Shown here in pieces: positions 19,551-27,400 of a DNA stretch of 64,000 bases (within the stretch, counting starts at the first letter, position 1; every line of letters starts with the position of its first letter). The stretch covers positions 124,001 to 188,000 of the forward strand of contig NZ_PYXZ01000006.1 in assembly GCF_003057875.1 (NCBI RefSeq). The letters are read 5' to 3'. Below the pieces are notes generated by a model. That model was not told the origin of the DNA and ran no database searches. It worked only from the letters and a program-made list of their open reading frames with translations. The position numbers and the translations under genes are program-made. This DNA is from Nocardioides currus. Lineage in GTDB: Bacteria; Actinomycetota; Actinomycetes; Propionibacteriales; Nocardioidaceae.

Positions 19551-20714
19551 GTGCCCCAGCTGACCGCCGCCCGCAACGCCGTCGGGTTCGCCTTCTTCCT
19601 CAACGGGCTGGTCTTCGCCAGCTGGGTCTCGCGCATCCCCGAGGTCCGCTCCAGCTTCGAGCTGAGCAACGGACGCCTCGGCCTCGTTCTGCTCTCCATC
19701 GCCCTGGGCTCGGTGCTGGCGCTGCCGAGCACGGGAGCGGCGATCAACGCCTGGGGCACGGTCAGGGTCGTGCGTCTCGGTGCCACGGCCGCGTCCGTCG
19801 GGATGGTCTCCGCCGCGCTCGGGCTGGGCCACACGCTGCCGCTGACCGTCGTGGGCCTCTTCGTCTACGGCCTCGGCATCGGGGTGTGGGACGTCGCGAT
19901 GAACGTCGAGGGTGCGGAGGTCGAGCGCGGGCTCGGCCGCACGATCATGCCGCGCTTCCACGCCGGCTTCAGCGGCGGCACGGTGGTCGGGGCACTCCTC
20001 GGCGCCCTGCTCATCGAGCTCTCGGTCCCGGCCGCGGTCCACCTCGTCACGGTCGTCGTCGTCTCGATGCTCGTCGTCTGGAGGACCTCGCCGGCCTTCC
20101 TGCCGATCGTCGAGGTGCACGAGGAGCACCGCACCTCGGCGGCCCGTGCCTGGCTGGAGCCGCGCACGCTGCTGATCGGGGTCATGGTGCTCGCGCTGGC
20201 CATGACGGAGGGCACCGCCAACGACTGGCTCGCCGTGGCGCTCGTGGACGGCCACGACGTCTCGCACGCCGTCGGCGTCGCGGGGTTCGCCGTGTTCGTG
20301 CTGGCCATGACGGTCGGCCGCGTCGCCGGCACGGGGCTCATCGACCGCTTCGGGCGGGTGGCCGTGCTCTGGGGGACCATGGTCCTCGCGGGGGCGGGGG
20401 TCCTCCTCATCGTCTTCGCCGACCAGCCCGTCCTCGTCGTCATCGGCATCGTCCTGTGGGGTGTCGGCGCCTCGCTCGGGTTCCCGGTCGGCATGAGCGC
20501 CGCCGCCGACGACCCGGTCCGTGCCGCGTCGCGGGTCAGTGTGGTCTCCACGATCGGGTACGCCGCGTTCCTCGCGGGTCCGCCCCTGCTCGGCTTCGTC
20601 GGGGACGAGGTCGGCACCCTCAAGGCGCTGCTGGTCGTCGCCGTCCTCCTGATGCCGGCCGCGCTGGTGGTGCCGTCGGCGCGCGAGACCGGCCGCACGC
20701 GCGTCAGCGCCTGA
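19551..20714 (+). CDS. MFS transporter
   Basis: A 387-residue protein with 12 predicted membrane helices and an MFS-type loop after helix 2-3. The central FHAGFSGGTVVGALLGAL segment resembles the YbjJ/FucP-like group of MFS proteins. GTG start, AGGAG 5 nt upstream. Probably controlled by the adjacent LacI-type regulator, hence a sugar or sugar-derivative substrate is likely; direction of transport is unknown. Confidence 0.85.
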   Translation: MPQLTAARNAVGFAFFLNGLVFASWVSRIPEVRSSFELSNGRLGLVLLSIALGSVLALPSTGAAINAWGTVRVVRLGATAASVGMVSAALGLGHTLPLTVVGLFVYGLGIGVWDVAMNVEGAEVERGLGRTIMPRFHAGFSGGTVVGALLGALLIELSVPAAVHLVTVVVVSMLVVWRTSPAFLPIVEVHEEHRTSAARAWLEPRTLLIGVMVLALAMTEGTANDWLAVALVDGHDVSHAVGVAGFAVFVLAMTVGRVAGTGLIDRFGRVAVLWGTMVLAGAGVLLIVFADQPVLVVIGIVLWGVGASLGFPVGMSAAADDPVRAASRVSVVSTIGYAAFLAGPPLLGFVGDEVGTLKALLVVAVLLMPAALVVPSARETGRTRVSA

Positions 20715-20736
20715 CGCGGGGGCTACCGTCGGCGGC

Positions 20737-21339
20737 GTGAACCGTCCCGATCGCCTCCGCCCGCTGCTGGTGGCCCTGCCGGGCTTGGCGCTGGCGGGCG
20801 CCGGCCTCCTCCATCCACACTCGCTCACGGCGTCGTCGGCCGGTCGGTGGACCTTCCTGCACGTGGCAGGACTGTTCGTGTTCCCCCTGGTGGGACTGGC
20901 ACTGGTGACCCTCGTGCGCGCGCGTCTCGACCCGCTGTCCTGGGGCGTGCGGCTGGCGGCGTACGTCTATGCGACCGCCTACACCGCCCTCGACGTCATC
21001 AGCGGGATCGGGGCCGGCTGGGTGACGCGAGAGCTGGGGGAGGGCGTGCCCCGGCCCGACGAGGTGCGCCACCTGTTCGCGATCGGCGGGAGGATCGGCG
21101 AGGTCGGCTCGTGGGCACTGATCGTGTGCACCGTCCTGGTCGCCGCGGACGCGCTCCGGCGGCGGCGGTCGATCGCGCTGCCGGGCCTCGCCCTGGTCGT
21201 GGGTGCCGCCCTCGTGCACCGCGAGCACATCTTCGCCCCCACCGGCGCGGCGGGGATGGCCCTGATCGGGCTGGCCACGGGCTGGCTGGCGCTGCTCGAG
21301 CGCGGTCGCCCCGAGGTCAGGTCAGGATCCGCCTCATGA
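20737..21339 (+). CDS. Polytopic membrane protein of unknown function
   Basis: A 200-residue protein with about six hydrophobic segments and no recognised motif. TACCGT (20724-20729) lies 7 nt before the GTG, so the gene is probably transcribed leaderless from its own promoter. The last 23 bp overlap the 3' end of the convergent acetyltransferase gene. I do not recognise a family. Confidence 0.7.
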   Translation: MNRPDRLRPLLVALPGLALAGAGLLHPHSLTASSAGRWTFLHVAGLFVFPLVGLALVTLVRARLDPLSWGVRLAAYVYATAYTALDVISGIGAGWVTRELGEGVPRPDEVRHLFAIGGRIGEVGSWALIVCTVLVAADALRRRRSIALPGLALVVGAALVHREHIFAPTGAAGMALIGLATGWLALLERGRPEVRSGSAS

Positions 21340-21904
21340 CGAGCCGCGGCATCTTGCTGGCCACCGCGTCGGTCCGGCCGACCACCTCGAACCCGCAGGC
21401 CTCGAACATCGCGCGGGTGCCGACGAAGGCCATCGTCAGGTCCATCCGGCCCTGTGGGTCGACGGGATAGGTCTCGACCGCAGGCGCACCCCGCGAGGCG
21501 GCGTACGCGACGGCTCCCTCGATGAGGTGCCGGGTCACGCCCTGCCGACGGCGTCCCGAGCGCACGACGGTGCAGATGATGCTCCAGACGGCCACCTCGT
21601 CGATCGGGCGGATCAGCGTGGAGGCGGCCAGCCGCGAGATCTCCGCCCGCGGCGCGACGTGGCACCACCCGACCGGCTCGTCGTCGCGGTAGGTCACGAC
21701 GCCGAAGCTGCCGCGCCGCGCGGCGAGGGCCCGCGCCGCGCTCTCCCGACTGCCGTCGCCGAGCTCGTCGATCTCCGTCGCCTGCAACCGGTGCGACAGG
21801 CACCAGCAATGGGTGCTGCGCCGGCGGGGGTTGATGACGTCGGCGAAGTCGTCGAAGCGCTTCTCGGTGACCGGGTGCGTGGCCCAGCGGTGGTCGTCGG
21901 CCAT
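21317..21904 (-). CDS. GNAT-family N-acetyltransferase
   Basis: A 195-residue protein with a GNAT core: SFGVVTYRDDEPVGWCHVAPR (beta4 region) and the acetyl-CoA loop SGRRRQGVTRHLIEGA (motif A, R/Q-x-x-G-x-x). The N-terminal part with CWCLSHRLQ and the C-terminal FEACGF segment match uncharacterised actinobacterial acetyltransferases. It starts 3 bp after the ArsR-SRPBCC gene, so both form an operon. Substrate unknown. Confidence 0.82.
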   Translation of the reverse strand: MADDHRWATHPVTEKRFDDFADVINPRRRSTHCWCLSHRLQATEIDELGDGSRESAARALAARRGSFGVVTYRDDEPVGWCHVAPRAEISRLAASTLIRPIDEVAVWSIICTVVRSGRRRQGVTRHLIEGAVAYAASRGAPAVETYPVDPQGRMDLTMAFVGTRAMFEACGFEVVGRTDAVASKMPRLVMRRILT

Positions 21905-21907
21905 GCC

Positions 21908-22714
21908 CTACGAGTACATCAGCGACCCGGGGGTGTCGAGCGGCTCGCCGGTCTCGATGAGGGTCTTGAGGCCGGAGAGGATCATCGGCCATCCGCCGTA
22001 CAGCTCGGGGTTGGCCTGCGCGGGCAGCCCGTCGTGGATGACGGTCAGGCGGCACGACGTGCCGACCGGGACGATCTGCCACGTGACGCGGGTGGTGCCC
22101 TGGGCCTTCACCTCGTCGCTCCACAACGCGTCGAAGGTCTGCACGAGCAGGCGCGGCGGGTCGACGACGACGTTGGTGCCCGACGAGATGTCGACGACCC
22201 CGGGCACGGCCGCGGTGTAGTCGGACCCGGTGGTCCACTCGCTCTGCGTCTGGACGCCGAAGCTGTAGATCGCGCGCTGTGCGGGATCGGTGATCGCCTC
22301 CCAGAGTCGCTCGGGCGTCGTCTTGATGAACACCTCGAACACCGCGGTGCCCTCGGCGACGGGCGCCGTGCCCTCTTCCCACGAAACGGTCCTGACGTCG
22401 GTCATGTCCTCGTCCTCCAGATAGGTCTTGAGCCCGCTGAGCGTCGCGGCCCAGGGCTCGGCGTACTTGCTCACCCACCGGTCGTGGACGAGCCTGATGG
22501 GGACGGGGTTGAGGAAGTGCAGCTTCTCGCGGCCTTGCCTGCGCGTCGTGACGACGCCCGCCTCCTCGAGCACCTTCAGGTGCTTCATCACGCCGAAGCG
22601 GGTCATCGCCAGGCGTCCCTCGAGGGCCGACAGGGTCTGCCCGTCCTCGCGGAAGAGCTCGTCGAGCAGGGCCCGACGGGTCGGGTCGGCCAGCGCCTTG
22701 AACACCTCGTCCAT
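21908..22714 (-). CDS. ArsR-type HTH fused to an AHSA1/SRPBCC domain
   Basis: The 268-residue protein joins an N-terminal winged helix (about 1-90; FKALADPTRRALLDELF, TRFGVMKHLKVLEEAGVV) to a C-terminal START-like AHSA1 domain (about 115-265; VFEVFIKTTPERLWEAITDP). No ArsR metal-binding cysteines are visible, so the lipid-pocket domain is the likely sensor. In many genomes the two domains are separate neighbouring genes. A palindrome 14 bp before the start suggests autoregulation. It probably heads an operon with the GNAT gene. Confidence 0.85.
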   Translation of the reverse strand: MDEVFKALADPTRRALLDELFREDGQTLSALEGRLAMTRFGVMKHLKVLEEAGVVTTRRQGREKLHFLNPVPIRLVHDRWVSKYAEPWAATLSGLKTYLEDEDMTDVRTVSWEEGTAPVAEGTAVFEVFIKTTPERLWEAITDPAQRAIYSFGVQTQSEWTTGSDYTAAVPGVVDISSGTNVVVDPPRLLVQTFDALWSDEVKAQGTTRVTWQIVPVGTSCRLTVIHDGLPAQANPELYGGWPMILSGLKTLIETGEPLDTPGSLMYS

Positions 22715-22727
22715 GGCGCGACATTAG

Positions 22728-22743
22728 GTGACCATTTGGTCAC
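22728..22743. promoter_or_regulatory. Palindromic operator before the ArsR-SRPBCC gene
   Basis: GTGACCATTTGGTCAC has perfect 6-bp arms around ATTT. It is 14-29 bp before the ATG of the ArsR-type gene, in the region of the promoter, where winged-helix repressors of this family bind. Autoregulation is inferred. Confidence 0.55.
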
Positions 22744-22753
22744 ATGTCAACGA

Positions 22754-23335
22754 TCAGTCCGCGGAGCGCTCGCCGCCGGGCACCCAGAGCACGTCGCCCT
22801 GCTCGCGGTTGGCGTGGCGGGCCAGGATGAAGACGAGGTCGGAGAGGCGGTTGAGGTAGGTGATGGCGATCTTGTTCATCGACTCGCCGTGCTCGGCGTA
22901 CGCCGCCCAGGCCGACCGCTCCGCCCGCCGGACGACCGTGCGCGCGACGTGGAGGTGGGCCGCGCCGAGCGTGCCGCCGTTGAGGATGAACGAGCGGAGC
23001 GCGGGGAGGTCCTCGTTGTAGCGGTCGCACCACCCCTCGAGCCGGTCGACGTAGTCCTGCTCGATGCGCAGGGGCGGGAACTCGGGGTCGGGCACGACCG
23101 GGGTGCAGAAATCGGCGCCGACGTCGAAGAGGTCGTTCTGGACGTGCGTGAGGACGGCGACGACGTCGTCGTCCAGCCCACCCTGGGCCAGCGCCAGCCC
23201 GATCGTGGCGTTGGCCTCGTCGACGTCCGCGTAGGCCTGGAGTCGCAGGTCGACCTTCGTGGTCTCGCTCATGTCGCCGAGCCGGGTGGTGCCGGCGTCG
23301 CCGGTGCGGGTGTAGATGCGCGTCAGGTTGACCAT
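22754..23335 (-). CDS. Cob(I)yrinic acid a,c-diamide / cobalamin adenosyltransferase, PduO type
   Basis: Transfers adenosyl from ATP to cob(I)alamin to form coenzyme B12, the cofactor of the mutase encoded 0.5 kb away. The 193-residue protein begins with the ATP loop TRIYTRTGDAGTTRLGD and has the conserved FILNGGTLGAAHLHVARTVVRRAER helix region with the RxxER-type arginines. The longer open frame upstream is spurious: ATG 23335 gives the family N-terminus. A TACGCT box lies 7 nt before this ATG, indicating a leaderless message. Confidence 0.92.
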   Translation of the reverse strand: MVNLTRIYTRTGDAGTTRLGDMSETTKVDLRLQAYADVDEANATIGLALAQGGLDDDVVAVLTHVQNDLFDVGADFCTPVVPDPEFPPLRIEQDYVDRLEGWCDRYNEDLPALRSFILNGGTLGAAHLHVARTVVRRAERSAWAAYAEHGESMNKIAITYLNRLSDLVFILARHANREQGDVLWVPGGERSAD

Positions 23336-23359
23336 GGCGGTGAGCGTAGCCGGGGGTGA

Positions 23360-23381
23360 CACGCCAAAAAGGTGTGGCGTG
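23360..23381. promoter_or_regulatory. Inverted repeat upstream of the adenosyltransferase
   Basis: CACGCCA (23360-23366) and TGGCGTG (23375-23381) form a 7-bp inverted repeat with an 8-nt spacer. It lies just upstream of the TACGCT -10 box of the minus-strand adenosyltransferase gene, over the -35 position. It is a candidate repressor or activator site; it does not resemble a cobalamin riboswitch. Confidence 0.4.
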
Positions 23382-23488
23382 GATGCAACGCGTCGGGGTA
23401 CGACTGCGTCATAGTCGGTGACGGCGGTCACTTCCGCAGCACGGCTCCGGGAGCGGCCATCTGGTCTCGGGACACAGGGGGCAACACC

Positions 23489-23809
23489 ATGAGCAACACG
23501 CTGGACATCACGTTCGACGGCACGACGCTGGTCCTGCACGGCGACTTCGACGTGCGCAGCACGTTCGCGGTGCGCACCGCTCTCTACGAGCGCCTCGAGG
23601 GCTTCGAGCAGGACATCGTCGTCGACATGGCGGACGTCGACACCATCGACGTCACCGCGCTGCGGGTCCTCGCCGTGGCCACCCGCCGCGCCACCAGCGC
23701 CGGTCACCACCTCACGCTGCGCAACTGCGGTCCGTCGGTGCGACGGATGATGCACCTCTCCCGCCTGGCCCACTCGTTCTACGTCGAGCGCGAGGCCGCC
23801 ACCGCCTGA
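23489..23809 (+). CDS. STAS-domain protein (anti-sigma factor antagonist-like)
   Basis: The 106-residue protein is a single STAS domain (TLVLHGDFDVRSTFAVRTAL; DMADVDTIDVTALRVL). At the usual phospho-serine position of SpoIIAA-like proteins (DSSG), this protein has D-V-T-A, so threonine could be phosphorylated. I chose ATG 23489, preceded by AGGGGG, over an upstream in-frame start that lacks a ribosome site. No anti-sigma kinase or sigma factor is adjacent, so the partner is unknown. Confidence 0.82.
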   Translation: MSNTLDITFDGTTLVLHGDFDVRSTFAVRTALYERLEGFEQDIVVDMADVDTIDVTALRVLAVATRRATSAGHHLTLRNCGPSVRRMMHLSRLAHSFYVEREAATA

Positions 23810-23873
23810 CGGGTGGGGTTCGCCACACCCGGACCCGGTGACTCGGCGGTAACCCCGGCCCTACCCTGTGGCC

Positions 23874-25913
23874 ATGACGGACACGCCGGTCGACTCCCCG
23901 CTGGACGCTCCACGCGCCGAGGCCCCGCGCCCCGCGAAGGACAAGCCGTGGGTGATGCGGACCTACGCCGGTCACTCGACCGCGGCCGCCTCCAACGCGC
24001 TCTACCGCACCAACCTCGCCAAGGGCCAGACCGGCCTGAGCGTCGCCTTCGACCTGCCGACCCAGACCGGCTACGACCCCGACAGCCCCCTCTCGCGCGG
24101 TGAGGTCGGCAAGGTCGGCGTCCCCGTGCCGCACCTCGGCGAGATGCGCCGGCTCTTCCAGGACATCCCGCTCACCGAGATGAACACCTCGATGACCATC
24201 AACGCGGTCGCGATGTGGATGCTCGCGATGTACCAGGTGGTCGCCGAGGAGCAGAACCCCGACCTGTCGCCCGAGGAGGTGGCGGCCCAGCTCGCGGGCA
24301 CCACGCAGAACGACATCATCAAGGAGTACCTCTCGCGCGGGACGTACGCCTTCCCGCCCGAGGCCTCCATGCGGCTGATCGCCGACATGATCGCCTACAC
24401 GGTGCACCAGATCCCCAAGTGGAACCCGATCAACATCTGCAGCTACCACCTGCAGGAGGCGGGAGCGACGCCGACGCAGGAGCTGGCCTACGCGCTCAGC
24501 ACCGCCATCGCCGTCCTCGACGAGGTGAAGAACGCCGGACAGGTCTCCGAGGACGACTTCGAGCAGGTCGTCGGTCGCATCTCGTTCTTCGTCAACGCCG
24601 GGGTCCGCTTCATCGAGGAGACCTGCAAGATGCGGGCCTTCGTCCGGCTCTGGGACGAGATCACCCGCGAGCGCTACGGCGTCACCGACCCGAAGATGCG
24701 GCGCTTCCGCTACGGCGTGCAGGTCAACTCGCTGGGGCTCACCGAGGCCCAGCCCGAGAACAACGTCCAGCGGATCGTGCTCGAGATGCTCGGCGTCACG
24801 CTGTCGAAGAACGCCCGCGCCCGCGCCGTCCAGCTGCCCGCGTGGAACGAGGCGCTCGGGCTCCCGCGACCCTGGGACCAGCAGTGGTCGCTGCGCCTCC
24901 AGCAGGTGCTCGCCTTCGAGTCCGACCTGCTGGAGTACGACGACATCTTCGAGGGCTCGCACGTCATCGAGGCCAAGGTCGCCGAGCTGGTCGCCGGCGC
25001 CAAGGAGGAGATCGACCGCGTGCAGGCCATGGGCGGCGCGATCTCCGCGGTCGACTACATGAAGTCGCAGCTGGTGTCCTCGCACGCCGCCCGGCGTGCG
25101 CGCATCGAGACCGGCGAGGAGAAGATCGTGGGCGTCAACGCCTACGAGACCACCGAGCCGTCGCCGCTCACCGCCGACCTCGACGGCGCGATCATGGCCG
25201 CCGACCCGGAGGCCGAGAAGACCGCCCGGGCCAGCGTCGAGGCGTGGAAGGCGCAGCGCGACGAGGCCGAGGTCACCGAGGCGCTCGCCGCCGTGACCGA
25301 GGCGGCGAGGTCCGAGACGAACCTGATGGGACCGACGCTGGCCGCGGCCCGCGCGGGGGCCACGACGGGGGAGTGGGCCGCCACGCTGCGCGAGGTGTTC
25401 GGCGAGTACCGCGGCCCGACCGGAGTCAGCGGCGCCGTCGTCGCCGAGGCCGGGGAGGAGCTGCGGGAGGTCCGCGAGCGGGTGCGCTCCACCGGGGCCG
25501 AGCTCGGCGGGCGGCTGCGGCTGCTCGTCGGCAAGCCCGGTCTGGACGGCCACTCCAACGGCGCGGAGCAGGTCGCCGTACGCGCTCGTGACGCGGGCTT
25601 CGAGGTCGTCTACCAGGGCATCCGGCTCACGCCGCAGCAGATCGTCGCCGCGGCCGTCGCCGAGGACGTGCACTGCATCGGCCTCTCGATCCTCTCCGGC
25701 TCCCACATGGAGCTGGTGCCGGACGTCCTCGAAGGCCTGGCCGCGGCGGGCGTGGGCGACATCCCGGTTATCGTCGGCGGGATCATCCCCGACTCCGACG
25801 GACGCAAGCTGCGCGAGCTCGGGGTCGCGGCCGTCTACACGCCGAAGGACTACGGGCTCACCGCGATCATGGGAGGCATCGTCGACGTGATCCGGGCCGC
25901 CAACGATCTGTGA
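23874..25913 (+). CDS. ecm: Ethylmalonyl-CoA mutase (coenzyme B12-dependent)
   Basis: Rearranges (2R)-ethylmalonyl-CoA to (2S)-methylsuccinyl-CoA in the ethylmalonyl-CoA pathway. The protein has the TIM-barrel mutase domain (about 20-500) and a C-terminal B12-binding domain with DGHSNG, whose His ligates cobalt. It is not methylmalonyl-CoA mutase: it has [36 protein letters not shown] and [12 protein letters not shown] where MCM has YAGFSTA, DLPTHRGYD, SMTMNG and SGYHMQEAGA. These are the MeaA/Ecm-clade forms. I chose ATG 23874 because TACCCT lies 6 nt upstream (leaderless); GTG 23868 is an alternative. ccr, epimerase and meaB occur 17-21 kb downstream. Confidence 0.92.
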   Translation: MTDTPVDSPLDAPRAEAPRPAKDKPWVMRTYAGHSTAAASNALYRTNLAKGQTGLSVAFDLPTQTGYDPDSPLSRGEVGKVGVPVPHLGEMRRLFQDIPLTEMNTSMTINAVAMWMLAMYQVVAEEQNPDLSPEEVAAQLAGTTQNDIIKEYLSRGTYAFPPEASMRLIADMIAYTVHQIPKWNPINICSYHLQEAGATPTQELAYALSTAIAVLDEVKNAGQVSEDDFEQVVGRISFFVNAGVRFIEETCKMRAFVRLWDEITRERYGVTDPKMRRFRYGVQVNSLGLTEAQPENNVQRIVLEMLGVTLSKNARARAVQLPAWNEALGLPRPWDQQWSLRLQQVLAFESDLLEYDDIFEGSHVIEAKVAELVAGAKEEIDRVQAMGGAISAVDYMKSQLVSSHAARRARIETGEEKIVGVNAYETTEPSPLTADLDGAIMAADPEAEKTARASVEAWKAQRDEAEVTEALAAVTEAARSETNLMGPTLAAARAGATTGEWAATLREVFGEYRGPTGVSGAVVAEAGEELREVRERVRSTGAELGGRLRLLVGKPGLDGHSNGAEQVAVRARDAGFEVVYQGIRLTPQQIVAAAVAEDVHCIGLSILSGSHMELVPDVLEGLAAAGVGDIPVIVGGIIPDSDGRKLRELGVAAVYTPKDYGLTAIMGGIVDVIRAANDL

Positions 25914-25957
25914 CGCCCTGGGCGGACTCCACCCACGGTGATCCGGGCCGCCAACGA
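25887..25957 (+). repeat. Direct repeat of the ecm 3' end
   Basis: A 20-bp sequence encoding the C-terminal VIRAAND of Ecm (25887-25906) recurs exactly at 25938-25957, offset by 51 bp and so in the same frame but beyond the stop codon. The second copy lies in the short gap before the convergent DUF427 gene. It looks like a local duplication that left a non-coding remnant; stop read-through would add about 18 residues ending in a second copy of the tail. Confidence 0.8.
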
Positions 25958-25967
25958 CCTTCCCTGA

Positions 25968-26465
25968 TCACCAGCCCCAGCTGCCCGGGCCGCCCTTGAA
26001 CGGCCCGACCACCCGGTCGGTGATCCAGCCGCCGTAGAACCCGCCCTCCTGCGCGCGCACGACCTCGCCGTCGACGAGGCACGCGTCGACGGACGCCGGC
26101 ATGACGGAGACGTGGTCGCGGATGGCCTCGAAGCCGGCCGTCGGGTCGGGGTAGGTCCATGCCGCACGTGGGGCCGTTGCGGTGTCGGTCGCGAGGTCGA
26201 AGTAGCTGGCCGCGCCCTTCCACTCGCAGAACGTGCTGCCGGTGACCGGACGCAGCACGCCGGGGGCGAACGCCGCGAGCGGGAGGTAGTAGGCCGGCGG
26301 GTGGCTGGTCTCCAGCACTCGCAGCGACGAGCTGGTGCGGGCGACCACCCCGCCGCCGAGGCGGACCTCGACGGTCTCCGAGCTCGGCTCGACGCGGGGC
26401 GGACGGGGGTAGTCCCACACGGACTCCTGGCCGGGACCGGGGACCTCGGGGACGATGCGTGCCAT
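25968..26465 (-). CDS. DUF427 domain protein
   Basis: The 165-residue protein matches DUF427: an N-terminal ESVWDYPRPPRVE segment, CEWKGAASYFD in the middle, and a C-terminal FYGGWITDRVVGPFKG tail. DUF427 proteins are small beta-barrel proteins common in actinobacteria with no established function. I chose ATG 26465 because TAGATT lies exactly 6 nt upstream, predicting a leaderless message; GTG 26471 is the in-frame alternative. It is divergent from a phosphatase with an overlapping promoter. Confidence 0.85.
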   Translation of the reverse strand: MARIVPEVPGPGQESVWDYPRPPRVEPSSETVEVRLGGGVVARTSSSLRVLETSHPPAYYLPLAAFAPGVLRPVTGSTFCEWKGAASYFDLATDTATAPRAAWTYPDPTAGFEAIRDHVSVMPASVDACLVDGEVVRAQEGGFYGGWITDRVVGPFKGGPGSWGW

Positions 26466-26471
26466 ACCCAC

Positions 26472-26481
26472 AATCTAGGCT
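26472..26481. promoter_or_regulatory. Overlapping divergent leaderless promoters
   Basis: AATCTAGGCT contains a minus-strand -10 (TAGATT, 26477-26472) and a plus-strand -10 (TAGGCT, 26476-26481) sharing two bases. Each box is exactly 6 nt from the ATG of its gene (26465 minus, 26488 plus). Both transcripts would begin at their start codons, and polymerase could occupy only one -10 at a time. Confidence 0.6.
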
Positions 26482-26487
26482 CGCCGC

Positions 26488-27099
26488 ATGAGCGACCTCC
26501 AGTGCGCCGTCCGGCTCCTCGTGGCCCGGCACGGCGAGGCGGACTACGAGACCGACCTGCTGGCCGACGACGGCGGCAGCCTGAGCCCACTCGGTCGCTC
26601 GCAGTCCGCGGCGCTCGCGGAGTCGCTGGCGGGGGAGAGGATCGCCCACGTCGTCACCAGCTCGCTGTCGCGCGCCGTGCAGACCGGGGAGATCGTCGCG
26701 GCCGCCCTCGGCGTCGGTGTGACGGTGCGCGAGGGCCTGCGCGAGTTCTCGGTCGGCTCCTTCGCCGGGCAGGCCACCGACCCCGACCCGTTCCGCGCGA
26801 CCTTCGACGCCTGGCTGGACGGCCGGCTCGACGAGCGCATCCCGGGCGGTGAGACCGGCAGCGAGGTCGTCGCCCGCGTCGAGGCCGTCCTCGAGGAGGT
26901 GCGCGACCGGTTCCGCGGGGAGTCCGTCCTGGTCGTCTCCCACGGCGGCGCGATCTGCACGGCCGTGCCCAACCTCGCCCGCAACGTCGACCGCCGGCAC
27001 CCGGTCGGCCGGTCGCTGCCCAACACGGGCGTCGTCGAGCTGGACGGCGACGCCGACGGCTGGGTCGTACGCCGCTGGGTGGGCGAGCCCGTCGACTGA
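26488..27099 (+). CDS. Histidine phosphatase (phosphoglycerate-mutase superfamily)
   Basis: A 203-residue protein with the catalytic RHGEADYET motif (about 14-22), the second conserved Arg in SSLSRAVQTGEI, the acid Glu near GLREFSVGSF and the second His in VVSHGGAICT. These are the four pocket residues of the branch-1 histidine phosphatases. The substrate is not evident; acid phosphatase or cofactor-phosphatase roles are possible. The start is fixed by TAGGCT 6 nt upstream, shared with the divergent DUF427 promoter. Confidence 0.88.
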   Translation: MSDLQCAVRLLVARHGEADYETDLLADDGGSLSPLGRSQSAALAESLAGERIAHVVTSSLSRAVQTGEIVAAALGVGVTVREGLREFSVGSFAGQATDPDPFRATFDAWLDGRLDERIPGGETGSEVVARVEAVLEEVRDRFRGESVLVVSHGGAICTAVPNLARNVDRRHPVGRSLPNTGVVELDGDADGWVVRRWVGEPVD

Positions 27100-27116
27100 T
27101 CCCGGTCGGGGACAGG

Positions 27117-27149
27117 TCAGGTTAGGCAAGCCTTCGCGTCGGGTACCCT
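27117..27149 (+). promoter_or_regulatory. DtxR/IdeR iron box and -10 of the small Cys/Lys-rich gene
   Basis: 27117-27135 (TCAGGTTAGGCAAGCCTTC) matches the IdeR/DtxR consensus TTAGGTTAGGCTAACCTAA at 14 of 19 positions, with an intact AGGTTAGGC left half. A TACCCT -10 lies 8 bp downstream (27144-27149), 7 nt before the ATG. The box covers the -35 area, the usual place for iron-dependent repression. Prediction from sequence only. Confidence 0.6.
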
Positions 27150-27156
27150 CGCCCGC

Positions 27157-27351
27157 ATGGGCAAGGGCAAGCGCACCAAGGTCGCGAAGCTCCCGAAGAA
27201 GGAGTGCTGCGTCTCGAGGACGAAGTGCAACCGCTGCCCGCTGCGCATGCTCAAGGAGGGCACGCTGCCCGAGGGCTACACGGTCCACAAGCGCAAGCTG
27301 GTGAAGGTGAAGAAGTCCAAGGTCAAGAAGGCGGGCAAGAAGGCCGCCTGA
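27157..27351 (+). CDS. Small Lys-rich protein with a CC-x5-C-x2-C cluster
   Basis: A 64-residue, very basic protein (23 Lys/Arg) with four cysteines at C17, C18, C24 and C27 (KKECCVSRTKCNRCPLR), spaced like a small metal-binding knuckle, and a KVKKSKVKK tail that could bind nucleic acid. The ATG is set by a TACCCT box 7 nt upstream; no ribosome site is needed. An iron box overlaps the promoter, so expression on iron limitation is predicted. Similar short CC...CxxCP proteins exist in actinobacteria as uncharacterised proteins (my recollection). Function unknown. Confidence 0.75.
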   Translation: MGKGKRTKVAKLPKKECCVSRTKCNRCPLRMLKEGTLPEGYTVHKRKLVKVKKSKVKKAGKKAA

Positions 27352-27358
27352 TCAGGCT

Positions 27359-27400
27359 CGCCGCCTCAGGACCGCCGCCTCAGGACCGTCGCCTCAGCAC
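27359..27400. repeat. Three tandem 14-bp repeats
   Basis: Units at 27359-27372 and 27373-27386 are identical (CGCCGCCTCAGGAC); a third at 27387-27400 differs at two positions. The repeat covers the last codons and stop of the minus-strand DUF952 gene and the gap to the small Cys-rich gene, consistent with slippage duplication at the 3' end. Confidence 0.8.

Noticed and set aside
23336-23488. Cobalamin riboswitch near the adenosyltransferase
   Set aside because: The gap is only 153 bp and shows no B12-box-like element; the adenosyltransferase appears leaderless, leaving no room for a riboswitch.
22754-23773. 339-codon version of the adenosyltransferase
   Set aside because: The N-terminal 146 codons overlap the STAS gene on the other strand and do not match the family; the ATG at 23335 gives the exact family start.
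23868-25913. Calling the mutase methylmalonyl-CoA mutase
   Set aside because: The substrate-pocket motifs ([32 protein letters not shown]) are those of the Ecm/MeaA clade, and ccr is present in the window.
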